Part shown: positions 1 to 9,113 of the stretch, piece after piece
How the letters are laid out: every line of letters starts with the position of its first letter
Numbering within the stretch: position 1 is the stretch's first letter
From: an uncultured Oscillospiraceae bacterium
GTDB taxonomy: Bacteria; Bacillota; Clostridia; Oscillospirales; Oscillospiraceae
Assembly: GCA_947600025.1 (NCBI GenBank)
Contig: CANQFY010000005.1
Coordinates: forward strand, 1 to 47,741
Direction: 5' to 3'
DNA: 47,741 nucleotides
Program-made: the position numbers and the translations under genes
Notes under the pieces: model-generated
What the model was told of the DNA's origin: nothing
Seen by the model: only the letters and a program-made list of their open reading frames with translations
The model's database searches: none

Positions 1-753
1 CTCCGTTATAATATCCGTCAGCTCCGGGTCCGCCCCGGTGGGATCGAAAAGCAGCAGCGCCTCCCGGGAAATCGACGCTCCCAGCAGGCGAACCATGGTT
101 TTCCCGGTTTTTTCCGACAGCTTCCAGTGGATCTGCCGGACGGCGTCTCCGGGCACATACTCCCGGATGGCGTAGAACTCTCCCGGATCGTCCCCGGGCA
201 CCGTGCGGGAATCGGTCTGCCGCTCCGGGCCCCGCCGCTCCGCCGGAAGAAAAATCAGTTCCGGAGCAAAGAGGACCGGGGGCGCCGCCGTCTCTCCCGT
301 CCACGTCAGTTCCACCCGTCTTCTGACCAGACCAAATAGATCCTCCACCTCGCCGGAGAGGACTTGCAGCTCCATACTTCCGCAGTGGCGACCGCGCAGG
401 GTAAAGGGAAGGCTCCTCTCCCCTTTCGGCGGCAAGGTCACCGTTTCCACGCCGGAGCGGGTTTCCCCCGTGTGCAGGTTCCGGCACCGCCATTGGACCC
501 GCAATCTTAGAACGGGAACCATGCCGCCGTTTTTCACGATCAGGCGGCACTCAACGGCCTTTCCCTTTTCCAGCGTCTGGGGAAGCGGGCCCTGAACGGC
601 GAGCCTTCCCCCGCCCAGCAGGGCCAGCATCCCCACCAGTGGCAGCGCCAAGTAGCAAAGGAGCAGGGTCAGCGTCCCCGGGTTATTTTCAAACAGATAC
701 GCCGCTCCCGCCGCCGCCAGCAGGGCAGCCCAAGCCCACCGTCTGGCCCTCAT
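1..753 (-). CDS. DUF58 domain-containing protein (3' end truncated by window edge)
   Basis: Reverse-strand reading from ATG at 753 gives MRARRWAWAALLAAAGAAYLF... and the DUF58 hallmark REYVPGDAVRQIHWKLSEKTGKTMVRL; start overlaps the moxR stop (ATGA). Confidence 0.85.
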   Translation of the reverse strand, partial: MRARRWAWAALLAAAGAAYLFENNPGTLTLLLCYLALPLVGMLALLGGGRLAVQGPLPQTLEKGKAVECRLIVKNGGMVPVLRLRVQWRCRNLHTGETRSGVETVTLPPKGERSLPFTLRGRHCGSMELQVLSGEVEDLFGLVRRRVELTWTGETAAPPVLFAPELIFLPAERRGPERQTDSRTVPGDDPGEFYAIREYVPGDAVRQIHWKLSEKTGKTMVRLLGASISREALLLFDPTGADPELTDIITE

Positions 754-1688
754 TGGCCTTCGTAGGGGGCTTCCACCCGCGCCAATACCCCCTCCAGCGC
801 CGTCCGGGCGTCCATCCGGGCAGTGCGAGCTTTGGGACTCAGCAGAATCCGGTGTCCGCACACATCCGTGAAAATCTCCCGCACATCCTGGGGGATCACA
901 TAGCCCCGGCCCCGAAGGCAGGCGCAGGCCCTCGCCATCCGGCTCAAGGCCAGTGCGCCCCGGGGGCTGATCCCCAGTTCGATCCATGGATCCTCCCGGG
1001 ATGCCATGGCCAGACGGGTGATGTAGGCCAAAATCTCCTCGTGGATCGTGACCGCCGCCGCCCTGCGCTGCATATCCAGCACCGCTTCCCGGTCCGCCAC
1101 CGCCGCCACCGTGTCCATGGGTTCGGCGGTCTGGCGGTCTCGGAGGATGTCCATCTGGGCGTCAAAATCCGGGTAGCCCAGGGTCAGCCGGATCAAAAAC
1201 CGGTCCAACTGGGCCTGGGGCAGCAATTGGGTCCCTGCGGCCCCCACATGGTTCTCTGTGGCGAACACCATGAAGCACCTGGACAAGGGGTGAACATGGC
1301 CATCCACCGTCACCTGCCGTTCCTCCATGGCCTCCAGCAGGGCGGACTGGGTCTTGCTGGAGGTGCGGTTGATCTCGTCCGCCAGCAGCAGGTCCGCGTC
1401 GTTCACCGCCCCGGGCATATAGCGGAAGGAGCCGCTCTGCCGGTCGTAGACGGAAAAGCCCACGATATCCGAGGGCAGCACATCCGGGGTACACTGCACC
1501 CGCCGGTACCGCAGCCCCAGGGCCTTGCTCAGGGCCACCACCAGGCTGGTCTTCCCCACCCCCGGCACATCGTCCAGCAGCACATGGCCCCCGGAGAGCA
1601 CCGCCATCATCACCTTTTCCACCACCGGGGCTTTGCCCCGGATCACCTGCTCCACCTGGCGCAAAATTCTCTGAATCTGCTCGTCCAT
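750..1688 (-). CDS. MoxR family AAA+ ATPase
   Basis: GGHVLLDDVPGVGKTSLV (Walker A), LLLADEINRTSSKTQSALLEAMEERQVTVDG (Walker B region). Start ATG at 1688 preferred over the listed GTG at 1727 because of GAGGAG upstream. Confidence 0.93.
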   Translation of the reverse strand: MDEQIQRILRQVEQVIRGKAPVVEKVMMAVLSGGHVLLDDVPGVGKTSLVVALSKALGLRYRRVQCTPDVLPSDIVGFSVYDRQSGSFRYMPGAVNDADLLLADEINRTSSKTQSALLEAMEERQVTVDGHVHPLSRCFMVFATENHVGAAGTQLLPQAQLDRFLIRLTLGYPDFDAQMDILRDRQTAEPMDTVAAVADREAVLDMQRRAAAVTIHEEILAYITRLAMASREDPWIELGISPRGALALSRMARACACLRGRGYVIPQDVREIFTDVCGHRILLSPKARTARMDARTALEGVLARVEAPYEGQ

Positions 1689-1743
1689 ACGCGACTCCTC
1701 AAAAAGTACTTTTTTCAAATCATACACGATTTACATGGTTTTT

Positions 1744-1768
1744 TCAACCCCCTAGGGGGGTTGAAAGC
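1744..1768. promoter_or_regulatory. 11-bp-arm inverted repeat TTTCAACCCCC-TAG-GGGGGTTGAAA between divergent genes; candidate operator
   Basis: Read directly; TTGAAA (1763-1768) + 17 bp + TATAAT (1786-1791) forms the plus-strand promoter; the mirror TTGAAA lies 19 bp from TATGAT (1724-1719, minus). Confidence 0.6.
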
Positions 1769-1819
1769 CGCGGCCGGTTGCTATATAATAGAAAAACACG
1801 AATTTGAAGGAGCGCCGCC

Positions 1820-2386
1820 ATGAATCCCATGTCCTCTGTCAAGCGGGCCTGCATCTGTGCGCTGTGCATCGCGCTGTGCTATGTGCTGCCTACCGCTTTT
1901 CACGCCCTCGCCCTGGGCGCCGCCCTGTCCCCCATGCACATCCCCGTGCTGCTGTGCGGGATGCTCTGCGGCGGCTGGTACGGCCTGTTCTGCGGGCTGG
2001 CGGGGCCGGTGCTGTCCTGCGCCCTGTCTGGGATGCCCTCCCCGGCCCAGCTGATCTCCATGGTGCCGGAGCTGTGCGTCTATGGGCTGGTCAGCGGGCT
2101 GATCCTCCAATACCTCCGCACCGGCCGGGCCATGCTGGACCGGTACGCGGCGCTCCTTGCCGCCATGCTTTTAGGCCGGATCGCCGGAGGCGTCGCCAGC
2201 GCCCTGGTCTATCTGGGGGCCGGGCAGGGCTACTCGGTGGCCATCTGGGCGGGAAGCTACCTGGCGGGGACCCTCCCCGGCGCGGTGGTCCAGCTGATTT
2301 TGCTCCCGGCGCTGGCGCTGGTTTTGGAAAAGGCGGGGGCAGTGCCCCCCAGATATCCGAAGGAGACGAACACGCAGCATGGATAA
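1820..2386 (+). CDS. ECF transporter S component-like membrane protein
   Basis: Multi-TM protein of 188 aa with LSPMHIPVLLCGMLCGGWYGLFCGLAGP, typical of ECF substrate-binding components. Confidence 0.65.
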   Translation: MNPMSSVKRACICALCIALCYVLPTAFHALALGAALSPMHIPVLLCGMLCGGWYGLFCGLAGPVLSCALSGMPSPAQLISMVPELCVYGLVSGLILQYLRTGRAMLDRYAALLAAMLLGRIAGGVASALVYLGAGQGYSVAIWAGSYLAGTLPGAVVQLILLPALALVLEKAGAVPPRYPKETNTQHG

Positions 2387-2957
2387 GAAGGAGATCGCCG
2401 CGTTTTTTGACCGCTGCGCCCCCTGGTGGGACGCGGATATGGTGCGCCCCGAGCCGGTCATCACCCAAATTCTAAGCAACGCCGGGGTCCGACCGGGCAT
2501 CCAGGTGCTGGACGTGGCCTGCGGCACCGGGGTGCTGTTCCCGGACTATCGGAGCCGGCAGGTCGCCGCCGTCACCGGCATCGACCTGTCGGAAAAGATG
2601 GCCCAGATCGCGCAGCGCAAATTCCCCTGGGCGAAGGTGGTCTGCGGGGACGTGGAGACCGCCACATTCGATCATCCTTTTGACCTAGTGATGGTCTACA
2701 ACGCCTTCCCCCATTTCCCGGACCCGGCCCATCTGATCCAGGTGCTGGCCGGTCTGGTGCTTCCCGGCGGGCGGCTCAGTGTGGCCCACAGCATGAGTCG
2801 GTCCGCGCTGGCCCAGCACCATGCGGGCCGGGCCAGCGCGGTATCCATCGACCTGATCGACGAAAAGACTCTGGCGGAATTGATGGCGCCCTGGTTCGAT
2901 GTGGATGTTGTGATCTCCGACGAAAAAATGTACCAGGTCTGCGGCACCAAAAAATGA
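2379..2957 (+). CDS. class I SAM-dependent methyltransferase
   Basis: VLDVACGTGVLFPDY (motif I), VTGIDLSEKM; overlaps preceding ORF by 8 nt. Confidence 0.88.
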   Translation: MDKKEIAAFFDRCAPWWDADMVRPEPVITQILSNAGVRPGIQVLDVACGTGVLFPDYRSRQVAAVTGIDLSEKMAQIAQRKFPWAKVVCGDVETATFDHPFDLVMVYNAFPHFPDPAHLIQVLAGLVLPGGRLSVAHSMSRSALAQHHAGRASAVSIDLIDEKTLAELMAPWFDVDVVISDEKMYQVCGTKK

Positions 2958-2989
2958 GGCCCTCCGATTATTATATAAATTAGGAAAAT

Positions 2990-3034
2990 AAAGGTAGACA
3001 CACGGAGAAACCATGTGTCTACCTTTGTTTTATT
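2990..3034. terminator. bidirectional intrinsic terminator
   Basis: 13-bp perfect stem AAAGGTAGACACA/TGTGTCTACCTTT (2990-3002/3014-3026) with T-rich flanks on both strands, between convergent genes. Confidence 0.8.
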
Positions 3035-3533
3035 CCGCAACAAAGCGCCAGAGCCGGTCCTGGTCCTCCTGGGAGGCGTAGCCGATGCCGACACGCTTGG
3101 CGGTTTTGACGGAGCAGCGAAAGCCGTCATCCTCCACCCAGAGATCGTCGCCGTCCACAGCGCTGGCGCGGTTGAAATCCAGGCCAATGCCCAGGGCCTT
3201 GGTCAGCCTTCCCGGCCCCTCGGCCCCCTGGCAGGCCCGGATTAGCACCGCCTCCGGCGCCCCCTCCTCCCCGGTCACCAGGTTCAGCAGGTTGTGGATG
3301 CCGTAGCAGAGGTAGACGTACACCGTCCCTGCCGGGGCGTAGAGCACCTCATTCCGCTTGGTGCGGCCGTGATGGGCGTGGCAGGCGGTGTCCTTCTCTC
3401 CGCAGTAAGCCTCGGTCTGGGTGATCCGCAGCCGTTTCTCCCCCTCGGGCGTTCGATGGACCAGCACCTTGCCCACCAGGTCCCGGGCCACCTCCAGACA
3501 GGGGCGGTGAAAAAAGTCGTAACCTAGGCGCAT
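3030..3533 (-). CDS. DNA-3-methyladenine glycosylase (AAG/MPG family)
   Basis: TQTEAYCGEKDTACHAHHGRTKRNEVLY...VYLCYGIHNLLNLVTG. Confidence 0.9.
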   Translation of the reverse strand: MRLGYDFFHRPCLEVARDLVGKVLVHRTPEGEKRLRITQTEAYCGEKDTACHAHHGRTKRNEVLYAPAGTVYVYLCYGIHNLLNLVTGEEGAPEAVLIRACQGAEGPGRLTKALGIGLDFNRASAVDGDDLWVEDDGFRCSVKTAKRVGIGYASQEDQDRLWRFVAE

Positions 3534-3661
3534 GCCTTTTCCTCCTTTTGATTCAAATTCAACGGAAATTTTTCTCCGGGCTCTGGAAATCCGTCCCGGC
3601 CTGTGCTATACTAATTTATTATAGACGGTTCCCCGGAACCGGCGGAAAGGAAGGGAGTCCC

Positions 3662-5398
3662 ATGAACCAGGAAGAAAATTGGCAGCATGATTCCGGCGCT
3701 CAGGAGGATATGACGCTGGTATCCATCGATCCCCGTCTCCTTCGCCGGGCCGCGGCCATGAACCAGTCCCGGGGCGCTTCCCGGCCCGAGGACCCGGCCC
3801 AGCTGTGCCAAATGGGGCTCCGGCTCCTCTACGGCCTGGGAGGGTCCCAGCAGGACCCGGCAGCAGGGATCGCCTATCTCACCCGAGCGGCGGAGGGCGG
3901 GGACGCCTTTGCCCAGTATAGCCTGGGAATGTGCTATCTGGAGGGCAACGGGATTGCCAAGGATCCGGAACAAGCTCTCCGCCTGTTTACCCAGGCGGCG
4001 GAACAGGGCAGCCCCCACGCTCTGACCCAGCTGGGCCGGTGCTGGGAGTTTGGACAGGGCGTTCCCCAAGACCCCAGGCGCGCAGTGGAATTTTACCGCA
4101 AATCGGCGGAGCTGAACTTTGCCCCCGCTCTGTGCAGCCTTGGAAATTGTTACTTCTGCGGTGTGGGCGTGCCTCAGGATCTGGCGGTGGGCGCCCAGTT
4201 CTTCCGCCAGGCGGCACAAATGGGCAATCTCCGGGCCATCTATTTATTGGGTCGGTGCTATGAGCTGGGCAGCGGCGTGGAAAGGGACTCAGAAAAGGCC
4301 GCTTCCCTATTTCGCCGGGTCCACGACGTGGGCCTGCCCATCGGCACCTGCGCCCTGGGCGTGTGCTATGAGCTGGGCAACGGCGTGCCCATGGACAAGG
4401 CGGAGGCCCTGCGCCTCTACCGCCAGGCGGCGGAAAAGGACTATCCCCCCGCCCAGTGCAACCTGGGCTTCTGCTACCTCCAGGGCATCGGGACGCCCCG
4501 GAACCCCAAGGAGGCCATCCCCTGGTTTGAAAAAGCAGCGGAACAGGGCTTCCCCCGGGCCATGCACCTGCTGGGCAAGTGCTATGAATCGGGTCTTGGG
4601 GTGCCAGTGGACCGGGAGCGGGCCTTTGCCTACTATCAGCAGGCCCACCGGAAGGATTATCTGCCCGCCACCTGCTCGCTGGGACTTTGCTATGAGCTGG
4701 GCCGGGGCACCGCCATGGACAAGGTGCAGGCCGCCGAGCTGTACCGCCAGGCGGCGGAAAGAGGGGACCCCCAAGCCCAGAGCTTTTTGGGCTGCTTCTA
4801 CTACTGGGGGGTCGCGTTCCCCCGAGACTACGGCAAGGCGGCGGCGTGGTTCCAAAAATCAGCGGAGCAGGGCTTCCCCCGGGGCCAGTACTACTTAGGG
4901 GAGTGCTTCCAGCGGGGCGTAGGGGTCGCCAGGGACCCGGAAAGGGGCGCGGGCCTCTACCGTGCCGCCCTAGAGGGCGGCTATACCGAGGCCGCCGCCA
5001 GCCTGGGGGCCTGCTACGAGGCCGGCATCGGCGTGGAGCAGGACTGGGAAAAGGCCATCGGGCTCTACCGCCGGGGTGCCCAGGCCGGAAGCGCCCGGGC
5101 CCAGTGCAGCCTGGCCATGTGCTATTTTACCGGCCGGGGTGTGGAACGGGATCCGGCCTCCGCGTTTTTGTGGTTTGCCAAGGCGGCGGAGCAGGGACTG
5201 TCCCGGGCGGAATACTATCTGGGAAAGTGCTATGAGGGCGGCGTCGGCGTCACGGCGGACCGGAAAAAGGCCCTGGAATACTACCGCCGGGCGGCAAAGC
5301 AGGGCTACCCCGCGGAAAAGGAGATCCAGGCGCTCTCCCCCTCTGCCCCGGAACCAAAGAAAAAATTCCGCTGGCCCTGGGAAAAAGAAGAAAAATAG
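3662..5398 (+). CDS. Sel1-like repeat protein, 14 repeats, no signal peptide
   Basis: Repeated ~36-aa units of the type AxxxLGxCYExGxGVxxDxxxAxxxYrxAAexG. Start at MNQEENWQ (3662) preferred over the upstream extension. Confidence 0.92.
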   Translation: MNQEENWQHDSGAQEDMTLVSIDPRLLRRAAAMNQSRGASRPEDPAQLCQMGLRLLYGLGGSQQDPAAGIAYLTRAAEGGDAFAQYSLGMCYLEGNGIAKDPEQALRLFTQAAEQGSPHALTQLGRCWEFGQGVPQDPRRAVEFYRKSAELNFAPALCSLGNCYFCGVGVPQDLAVGAQFFRQAAQMGNLRAIYLLGRCYELGSGVERDSEKAASLFRRVHDVGLPIGTCALGVCYELGNGVPMDKAEALRLYRQAAEKDYPPAQCNLGFCYLQGIGTPRNPKEAIPWFEKAAEQGFPRAMHLLGKCYESGLGVPVDRERAFAYYQQAHRKDYLPATCSLGLCYELGRGTAMDKVQAAELYRQAAERGDPQAQSFLGCFYYWGVAFPRDYGKAAAWFQKSAEQGFPRGQYYLGECFQRGVGVARDPERGAGLYRAALEGGYTEAAASLGACYEAGIGVEQDWEKAIGLYRRGAQAGSARAQCSLAMCYFTGRGVERDPASAFLWFAKAAEQGLSRAEYYLGKCYEGGVGVTADRKKALEYYRRAAKQGYPAEKEIQALSPSAPEPKKKFRWPWEKEEK

Positions 5399-5440
5399 CG
5401 CTTTAGAGTTATGTAAACCGGTCCCGGCAGGGGCCGGTTT

Positions 5441-6580
5441 TTATGCCTGGCGGAGAAATTCCTCCAGCCGCCGAAGGGCCCCGTCCAACGCCGCCGGGTC
5501 CTGGGGTACCCCCGGCTCCGGGTAGTAGCTTTTCACCGTCAGCACGCCGGAGGCCCGGTCGAACACCGGCTCAACCCTGCCCATAAACACATCCCCATGG
5601 AGTACCGGCAGGACATAGTAGCCGTACTTCCGCTTTTCCTGGGGGGTGTAGATCTCCCATCGGTAGGAAAAGCCGAACAGCGCTTCGATGAGCCGCCGGT
5701 CCCAGAGCAGGCTGTCCAGCGGTGCGATCAGCTCGCACCGGGGCCGGAATCGCGCCCCGGAACGAATGGAATCCAACAGCGCCCGGTCCTCCGCCAGGCA
5801 GTAGAGGCGAAGCCCCTCCACCTCCAGCGGCAACAGCGCCCCCTCCTCCGTCAATTCCCCGAAAATGGCGGACCGCTCCTTTGCCTGAAGCCCAGGGATC
5901 CCCAGCCAGGCATCGGAACCCCGGTCCCACAGCAGGCCCACGGCGCCGACCCGCCGCCGGACCCGCCACTTTCGATGGGCGTGATCCGCCGGGAGGGGAT
6001 CCGGCTGGGCGAGAAGGAACGCCGGGATGCAGTTTTCGGCCAGGTCGTAGTATTTAAGGTTCCCCTTTTTGTGGTGGATGGCCAGCTCCCCGGTAAAATA
6101 CAGGTGCTCCAGTGCCGCCCGGGCAATGGTGGTGCTGCTCCAATACCAGTCCACCTTCTCCGCGATCTCAAAGTCCCCGGCGCAGAGAGGTCCCCGCCGG
6201 GCGATCTCCGATAGAATTTGGGGCCGGACCGCCCGGAGCCGCTCCCGGCTCCGCTCAGAATCCAAATGTGCCGCCCGCTCCCGGGCAAAATAGGGCCAGT
6301 CCTCCACTGGGATGATCGAGAGATTCTTGTCGAAATAGTCAACCGCCTTCCGATCCCGGTACAGTAGCTCCCAGAGCTGCCGCCGGGTAAAGCCCTTCAC
6401 CCGGGCGTGGAAGGTCAGGTCCGGGCTTCGCCCGCAGATATCGATGGGGTCGAACTGGACGCACCTAGCCTGGCGAAGAAAGGCCAGCGCCCCCGCCTTT
6501 CCGGAGAATCGATAGGCCCCCAGCAGACCGTGCTTGCGCAGCAGAAACCGGCGGGCTTCCCTTTTTGTCAGAGTTTCCAT
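5441..6580 (-). CDS. winged helix DNA glycosylase, YcaQ/AlkX family
   Basis: N-terminal ARRFLLRKHGLLG...ARCVQFDPIDICGRSPDLTFHARV with the QxD-type motif (QFD) of the YcaQ/AlkZ superfamily. Confidence 0.82.
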   Translation of the reverse strand: METLTKREARRFLLRKHGLLGAYRFSGKAGALAFLRQARCVQFDPIDICGRSPDLTFHARVKGFTRRQLWELLYRDRKAVDYFDKNLSIIPVEDWPYFARERAAHLDSERSRERLRAVRPQILSEIARRGPLCAGDFEIAEKVDWYWSSTTIARAALEHLYFTGELAIHHKKGNLKYYDLAENCIPAFLLAQPDPLPADHAHRKWRVRRRVGAVGLLWDRGSDAWLGIPGLQAKERSAIFGELTEEGALLPLEVEGLRLYCLAEDRALLDSIRSGARFRPRCELIAPLDSLLWDRRLIEALFGFSYRWEIYTPQEKRKYGYYVLPVLHGDVFMGRVEPVFDRASGVLTVKSYYPEPGVPQDPAALDGALRRLEEFLRQA

Positions 6581-6675
6581 TGCGGCCGCTCCTTATCGAA
6601 CATTTTTTCTATTATAGCCCATCCCGCCTCAAAAATCAACCCGCCGGAAGGTTTTTCTTCCGGCGGACATTGTTT

Positions 6676-7755
6676 TCATTCGGTTTCCGCCAGCGCCTCG
6701 CAGTACAGGCACCGGTATGCCCCTTCCCGGTCCCGGCGGAACCGCTGGGGAAGCTCCTGCTCCACCTGGCAGATACAACGGTGGTTCCGGCACCGCAGGT
6801 CCGATATCGCCTCTCCTTCCGGCACCTCCTGGGCAGGCTTCTCCCCCGGAATGCCCAGCAGCCGGAGGATCAGGGCCATCCGCATGAATTTGCCGTTGAG
6901 GGCCTGCTCAAAATAGCAGGCTCTCGGGTCGCTGTCCACCAGGACGCTGATCTCGTTGACCCGGGGCAGCGGATGGAGGATGCACAGATCCGGCTTGGCG
7001 TTTTCCAGCTTGTCCACCGTCAGGATGTAGCTGTCCTTCAAGCGCTCATACTCCTCCATACTGGCAAAGCGCTCCCGCTGGACTCTCGTCATATACAGGA
7101 CGTCCAGACCCGGCATGGCGTTTTCCAAATCCCGGTTTTCTTCATAGGGGATGCCCCCCTGCTCTAAATCCCGGCGGACGTACTCCGGCAGCCGCAGCTC
7201 CTCCGGGCTGATCAGGACGAATTTCACCCCTTCATATCGGGACATGGCCCCAATCAGGGAGTGGACCGTCCGGCCGTATTTCAAGTCCCCGCACAGGCCA
7301 ATGGTCAGGTGGTCGAACCGACCCTTCCGGCGGCGGATGGTCAGCAGATCCGCCAGGGTCTGGGTGGGGTGGTTGTGGCCCCCGTCCCCGGCGTTGATGA
7401 TGGGAATTTTGGCGTTGATGGCCGCCACCAGCGGCGCCCCCTCCAGGGGATGGCGCATGGCAATGATATCCGCGTAACATTCTACCACCCGGGCGGTGTC
7501 CGCCACGCTCTCCCCTTTAGCGGCGGAGGAGCTGTTGGCCTGGGAGAAGCCCAGCACCTGGCCCCCCAGCTCATACATGGCCGCTTCGAAGCTGAGCCTG
7601 GTCCGGGTGGAGGGCTCAAAAAACAGGGTCGCCAGCTTTTTCCCCTGGCAAAGATGGCTGTAAGCCTCCGGCCGGGCAACGATATCCAGGGCGGTATCCG
7701 TTAATTTTTGGAGATCCTCGGGGCTCAGATCCCGAATGTCGATGAGATCCTTCAT
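6676..7755 (-). CDS. pyrB: aspartate carbamoyltransferase with C-terminal PyrI-like zinc module
   Basis: [38 protein letters not shown]-terminal extension with C-x4-C-x21-C-x2-C. Confidence 0.93.
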   Translation of the reverse strand: MKDLIDIRDLSPEDLQKLTDTALDIVARPEAYSHLCQGKKLATLFFEPSTRTRLSFEAAMYELGGQVLGFSQANSSSAAKGESVADTARVVECYADIIAMRHPLEGAPLVAAINAKIPIINAGDGGHNHPTQTLADLLTIRRRKGRFDHLTIGLCGDLKYGRTVHSLIGAMSRYEGVKFVLISPEELRLPEYVRRDLEQGGIPYEENRDLENAMPGLDVLYMTRVQRERFASMEEYERLKDSYILTVDKLENAKPDLCILHPLPRVNEISVLVDSDPRACYFEQALNGKFMRMALILRLLGIPGEKPAQEVPEGEAISDLRCRNHRCICQVEQELPQRFRRDREGAYRCLYCEALAETE

Positions 7756-8414
7756 GCCTGGACCTCCATCCAGCTCTCGTCGGCGGGATCATCCCGGAAG
7801 GCCAGCAACCGGCGCACATCCTGGGGGGCGATGTAGCCCTCCTGGGCCGCCACCTGGGCGATGCAGTCGAAATCCGTCAGGCTGGTGTTCTCAATTTGGG
7901 CCTCCCGCAGCCGGGTCAGGCCCTTGGCCATGCCGTAGGTGAAGATGGACACGATGCCCAGCACCTCCGCGCCGGCCTCTCGCAGGACCTGGACCACCTC
8001 CAGCACGCTGCCGCCGGTGGAGATCAGGTCCTCCACCACCACCACCTTCTGGCCCGGCAGGAGCTTGCCCTCGATCTGATTTTTCCGGCCGTGATCCTTG
8101 GCTCCGGACCGGACATAGCCCATAGGCAGGCCCAGAAGATGGCCCGTGATGGCGGCGTGGGCAATGCCGGCGGTGGAGGTGCCCATCAGGACCTCCGCCT
8201 GGGGATATTTTTCCCGAATGATGGACGCCAGTCCCTCCTCCACCCGAGTGCGGACCTGGGGGGCGGTGAGGGTCAGGCGGTTGTCGCAGTAGACCGGGCT
8301 TTTAATGCCGCTGGCCCAGGTGAAGGGCTCGTCCGGCCGGAAAAAAACGGCCCCAATGCGCAGCAGGTCCCGGGCAATGGCTTGTTTCAGCGCTTCCATA
8401 TGCTCCTCCTTCAT
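7752..8414 (-). CDS. pyrE: orotate phosphoribosyltransferase
   Basis: [22 protein letters not shown]-binding motif, [10 protein letters not shown]. Confidence 0.93.
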   Translation of the reverse strand: MKEEHMEALKQAIARDLLRIGAVFFRPDEPFTWASGIKSPVYCDNRLTLTAPQVRTRVEEGLASIIREKYPQAEVLMGTSTAGIAHAAITGHLLGLPMGYVRSGAKDHGRKNQIEGKLLPGQKVVVVEDLISTGGSVLEVVQVLREAGAEVLGIVSIFTYGMAKGLTRLREAQIENTSLTDFDCIAQVAAQEGYIAPQDVRRLLAFRDDPADESWMEVQA

Positions 8415-9113
8415 TTAATCCACAAAATCCGCCACGCAGCGGCGGTACGCTTCCACCGGGTCCGGGGCGGCGGTGATGGGGCGGCCCACCACGATATAGT
8501 CGCTGCCCAGCTCCCTGGCCTTGGCGGGGGTGGTGACCCGGATCTGATCCCCCACGTCCCCGCCGGCGAACCGGACCCCGGGGGTGACGGTCAGAAATTC
8601 CTTCCCGCAGACTGTGTGGACCTTCCCCGCCTCCAGGGGCGAGCAGACCACCCCGTCCAGGCCGGCGGCCTTAGCGTTGGCGGCGTAGTGGAGGACCACC
8701 TGCTCCAGAGGCTCTCGGATCAACAGCTCCTCCTCCATTCGCTCCTGGCCTGTGGAGGTCAGCTGGGTCACGGCGATCAGCATGGGCCGGGTGCCGTCGG
8801 GCCGGGTCAGGCCCTCCAGAGCCGCCTCCATCATGGCCCGGGTACCGGCGGCGTGGAGGTTGCACAGATCCACGTCCAGGCTGGACAGCACCGCCATGGC
8901 CTTCTTCACGGTGTTGGGGATGTCGTGGAGCTTCAGGTCCAGGAACAGCTTGTGCCCCCGCTCCTTTAGCTCCCGTACAATGGCGGGGCCCTCGGCGTAG
9001 TAGAGCTCCATGCCGATCTTCAAAAAGGGCCGTTCCTGAGAAAACCGGTCCAGAAATTCCAGGGTCTGCTTTCGCCCGGCGAAGTCGCAGGCGATGATCA
9101 CGTCTTTACCCAT
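8415..9113 (-). CDS. pyrF: orotidine 5'-phosphate decarboxylase
   Basis: HKLFLDLKLHDIPNTVKKA; IRVTTPAKARELGSDYIVVGRPIT. Confidence 0.95.
   Translation of the reverse strand: MGKDVIIACDFAGRKQTLEFLDRFSQERPFLKIGMELYYAEGPAIVRELKERGHKLFLDLKLHDIPNTVKKAMAVLSSLDVDLCNLHAAGTRAMMEAALEGLTRPDGTRPMLIAVTQLTSTGQERMEEELLIREPLEQVVLHYAANAKAAGLDGVVCSPLEAGKVHTVCGKEFLTVTPGVRFAGGDVGDQIRVTTPAKARELGSDYIVVGRPITAAPDPVEAYRRCVADFVD

Noticed and set aside
639-1823. 394-aa plus-strand ORF opposite moxR
   Set aside because: Antisense of MoxR ATPase; the minus-strand product has clear AAA+ motifs.
3700-5350. Regularly spaced repeats suggesting CRISPR or a tandem DNA repeat
   Set aside because: Spacing is ~108 bp, degenerate and in frame; it encodes Sel1 repeats.
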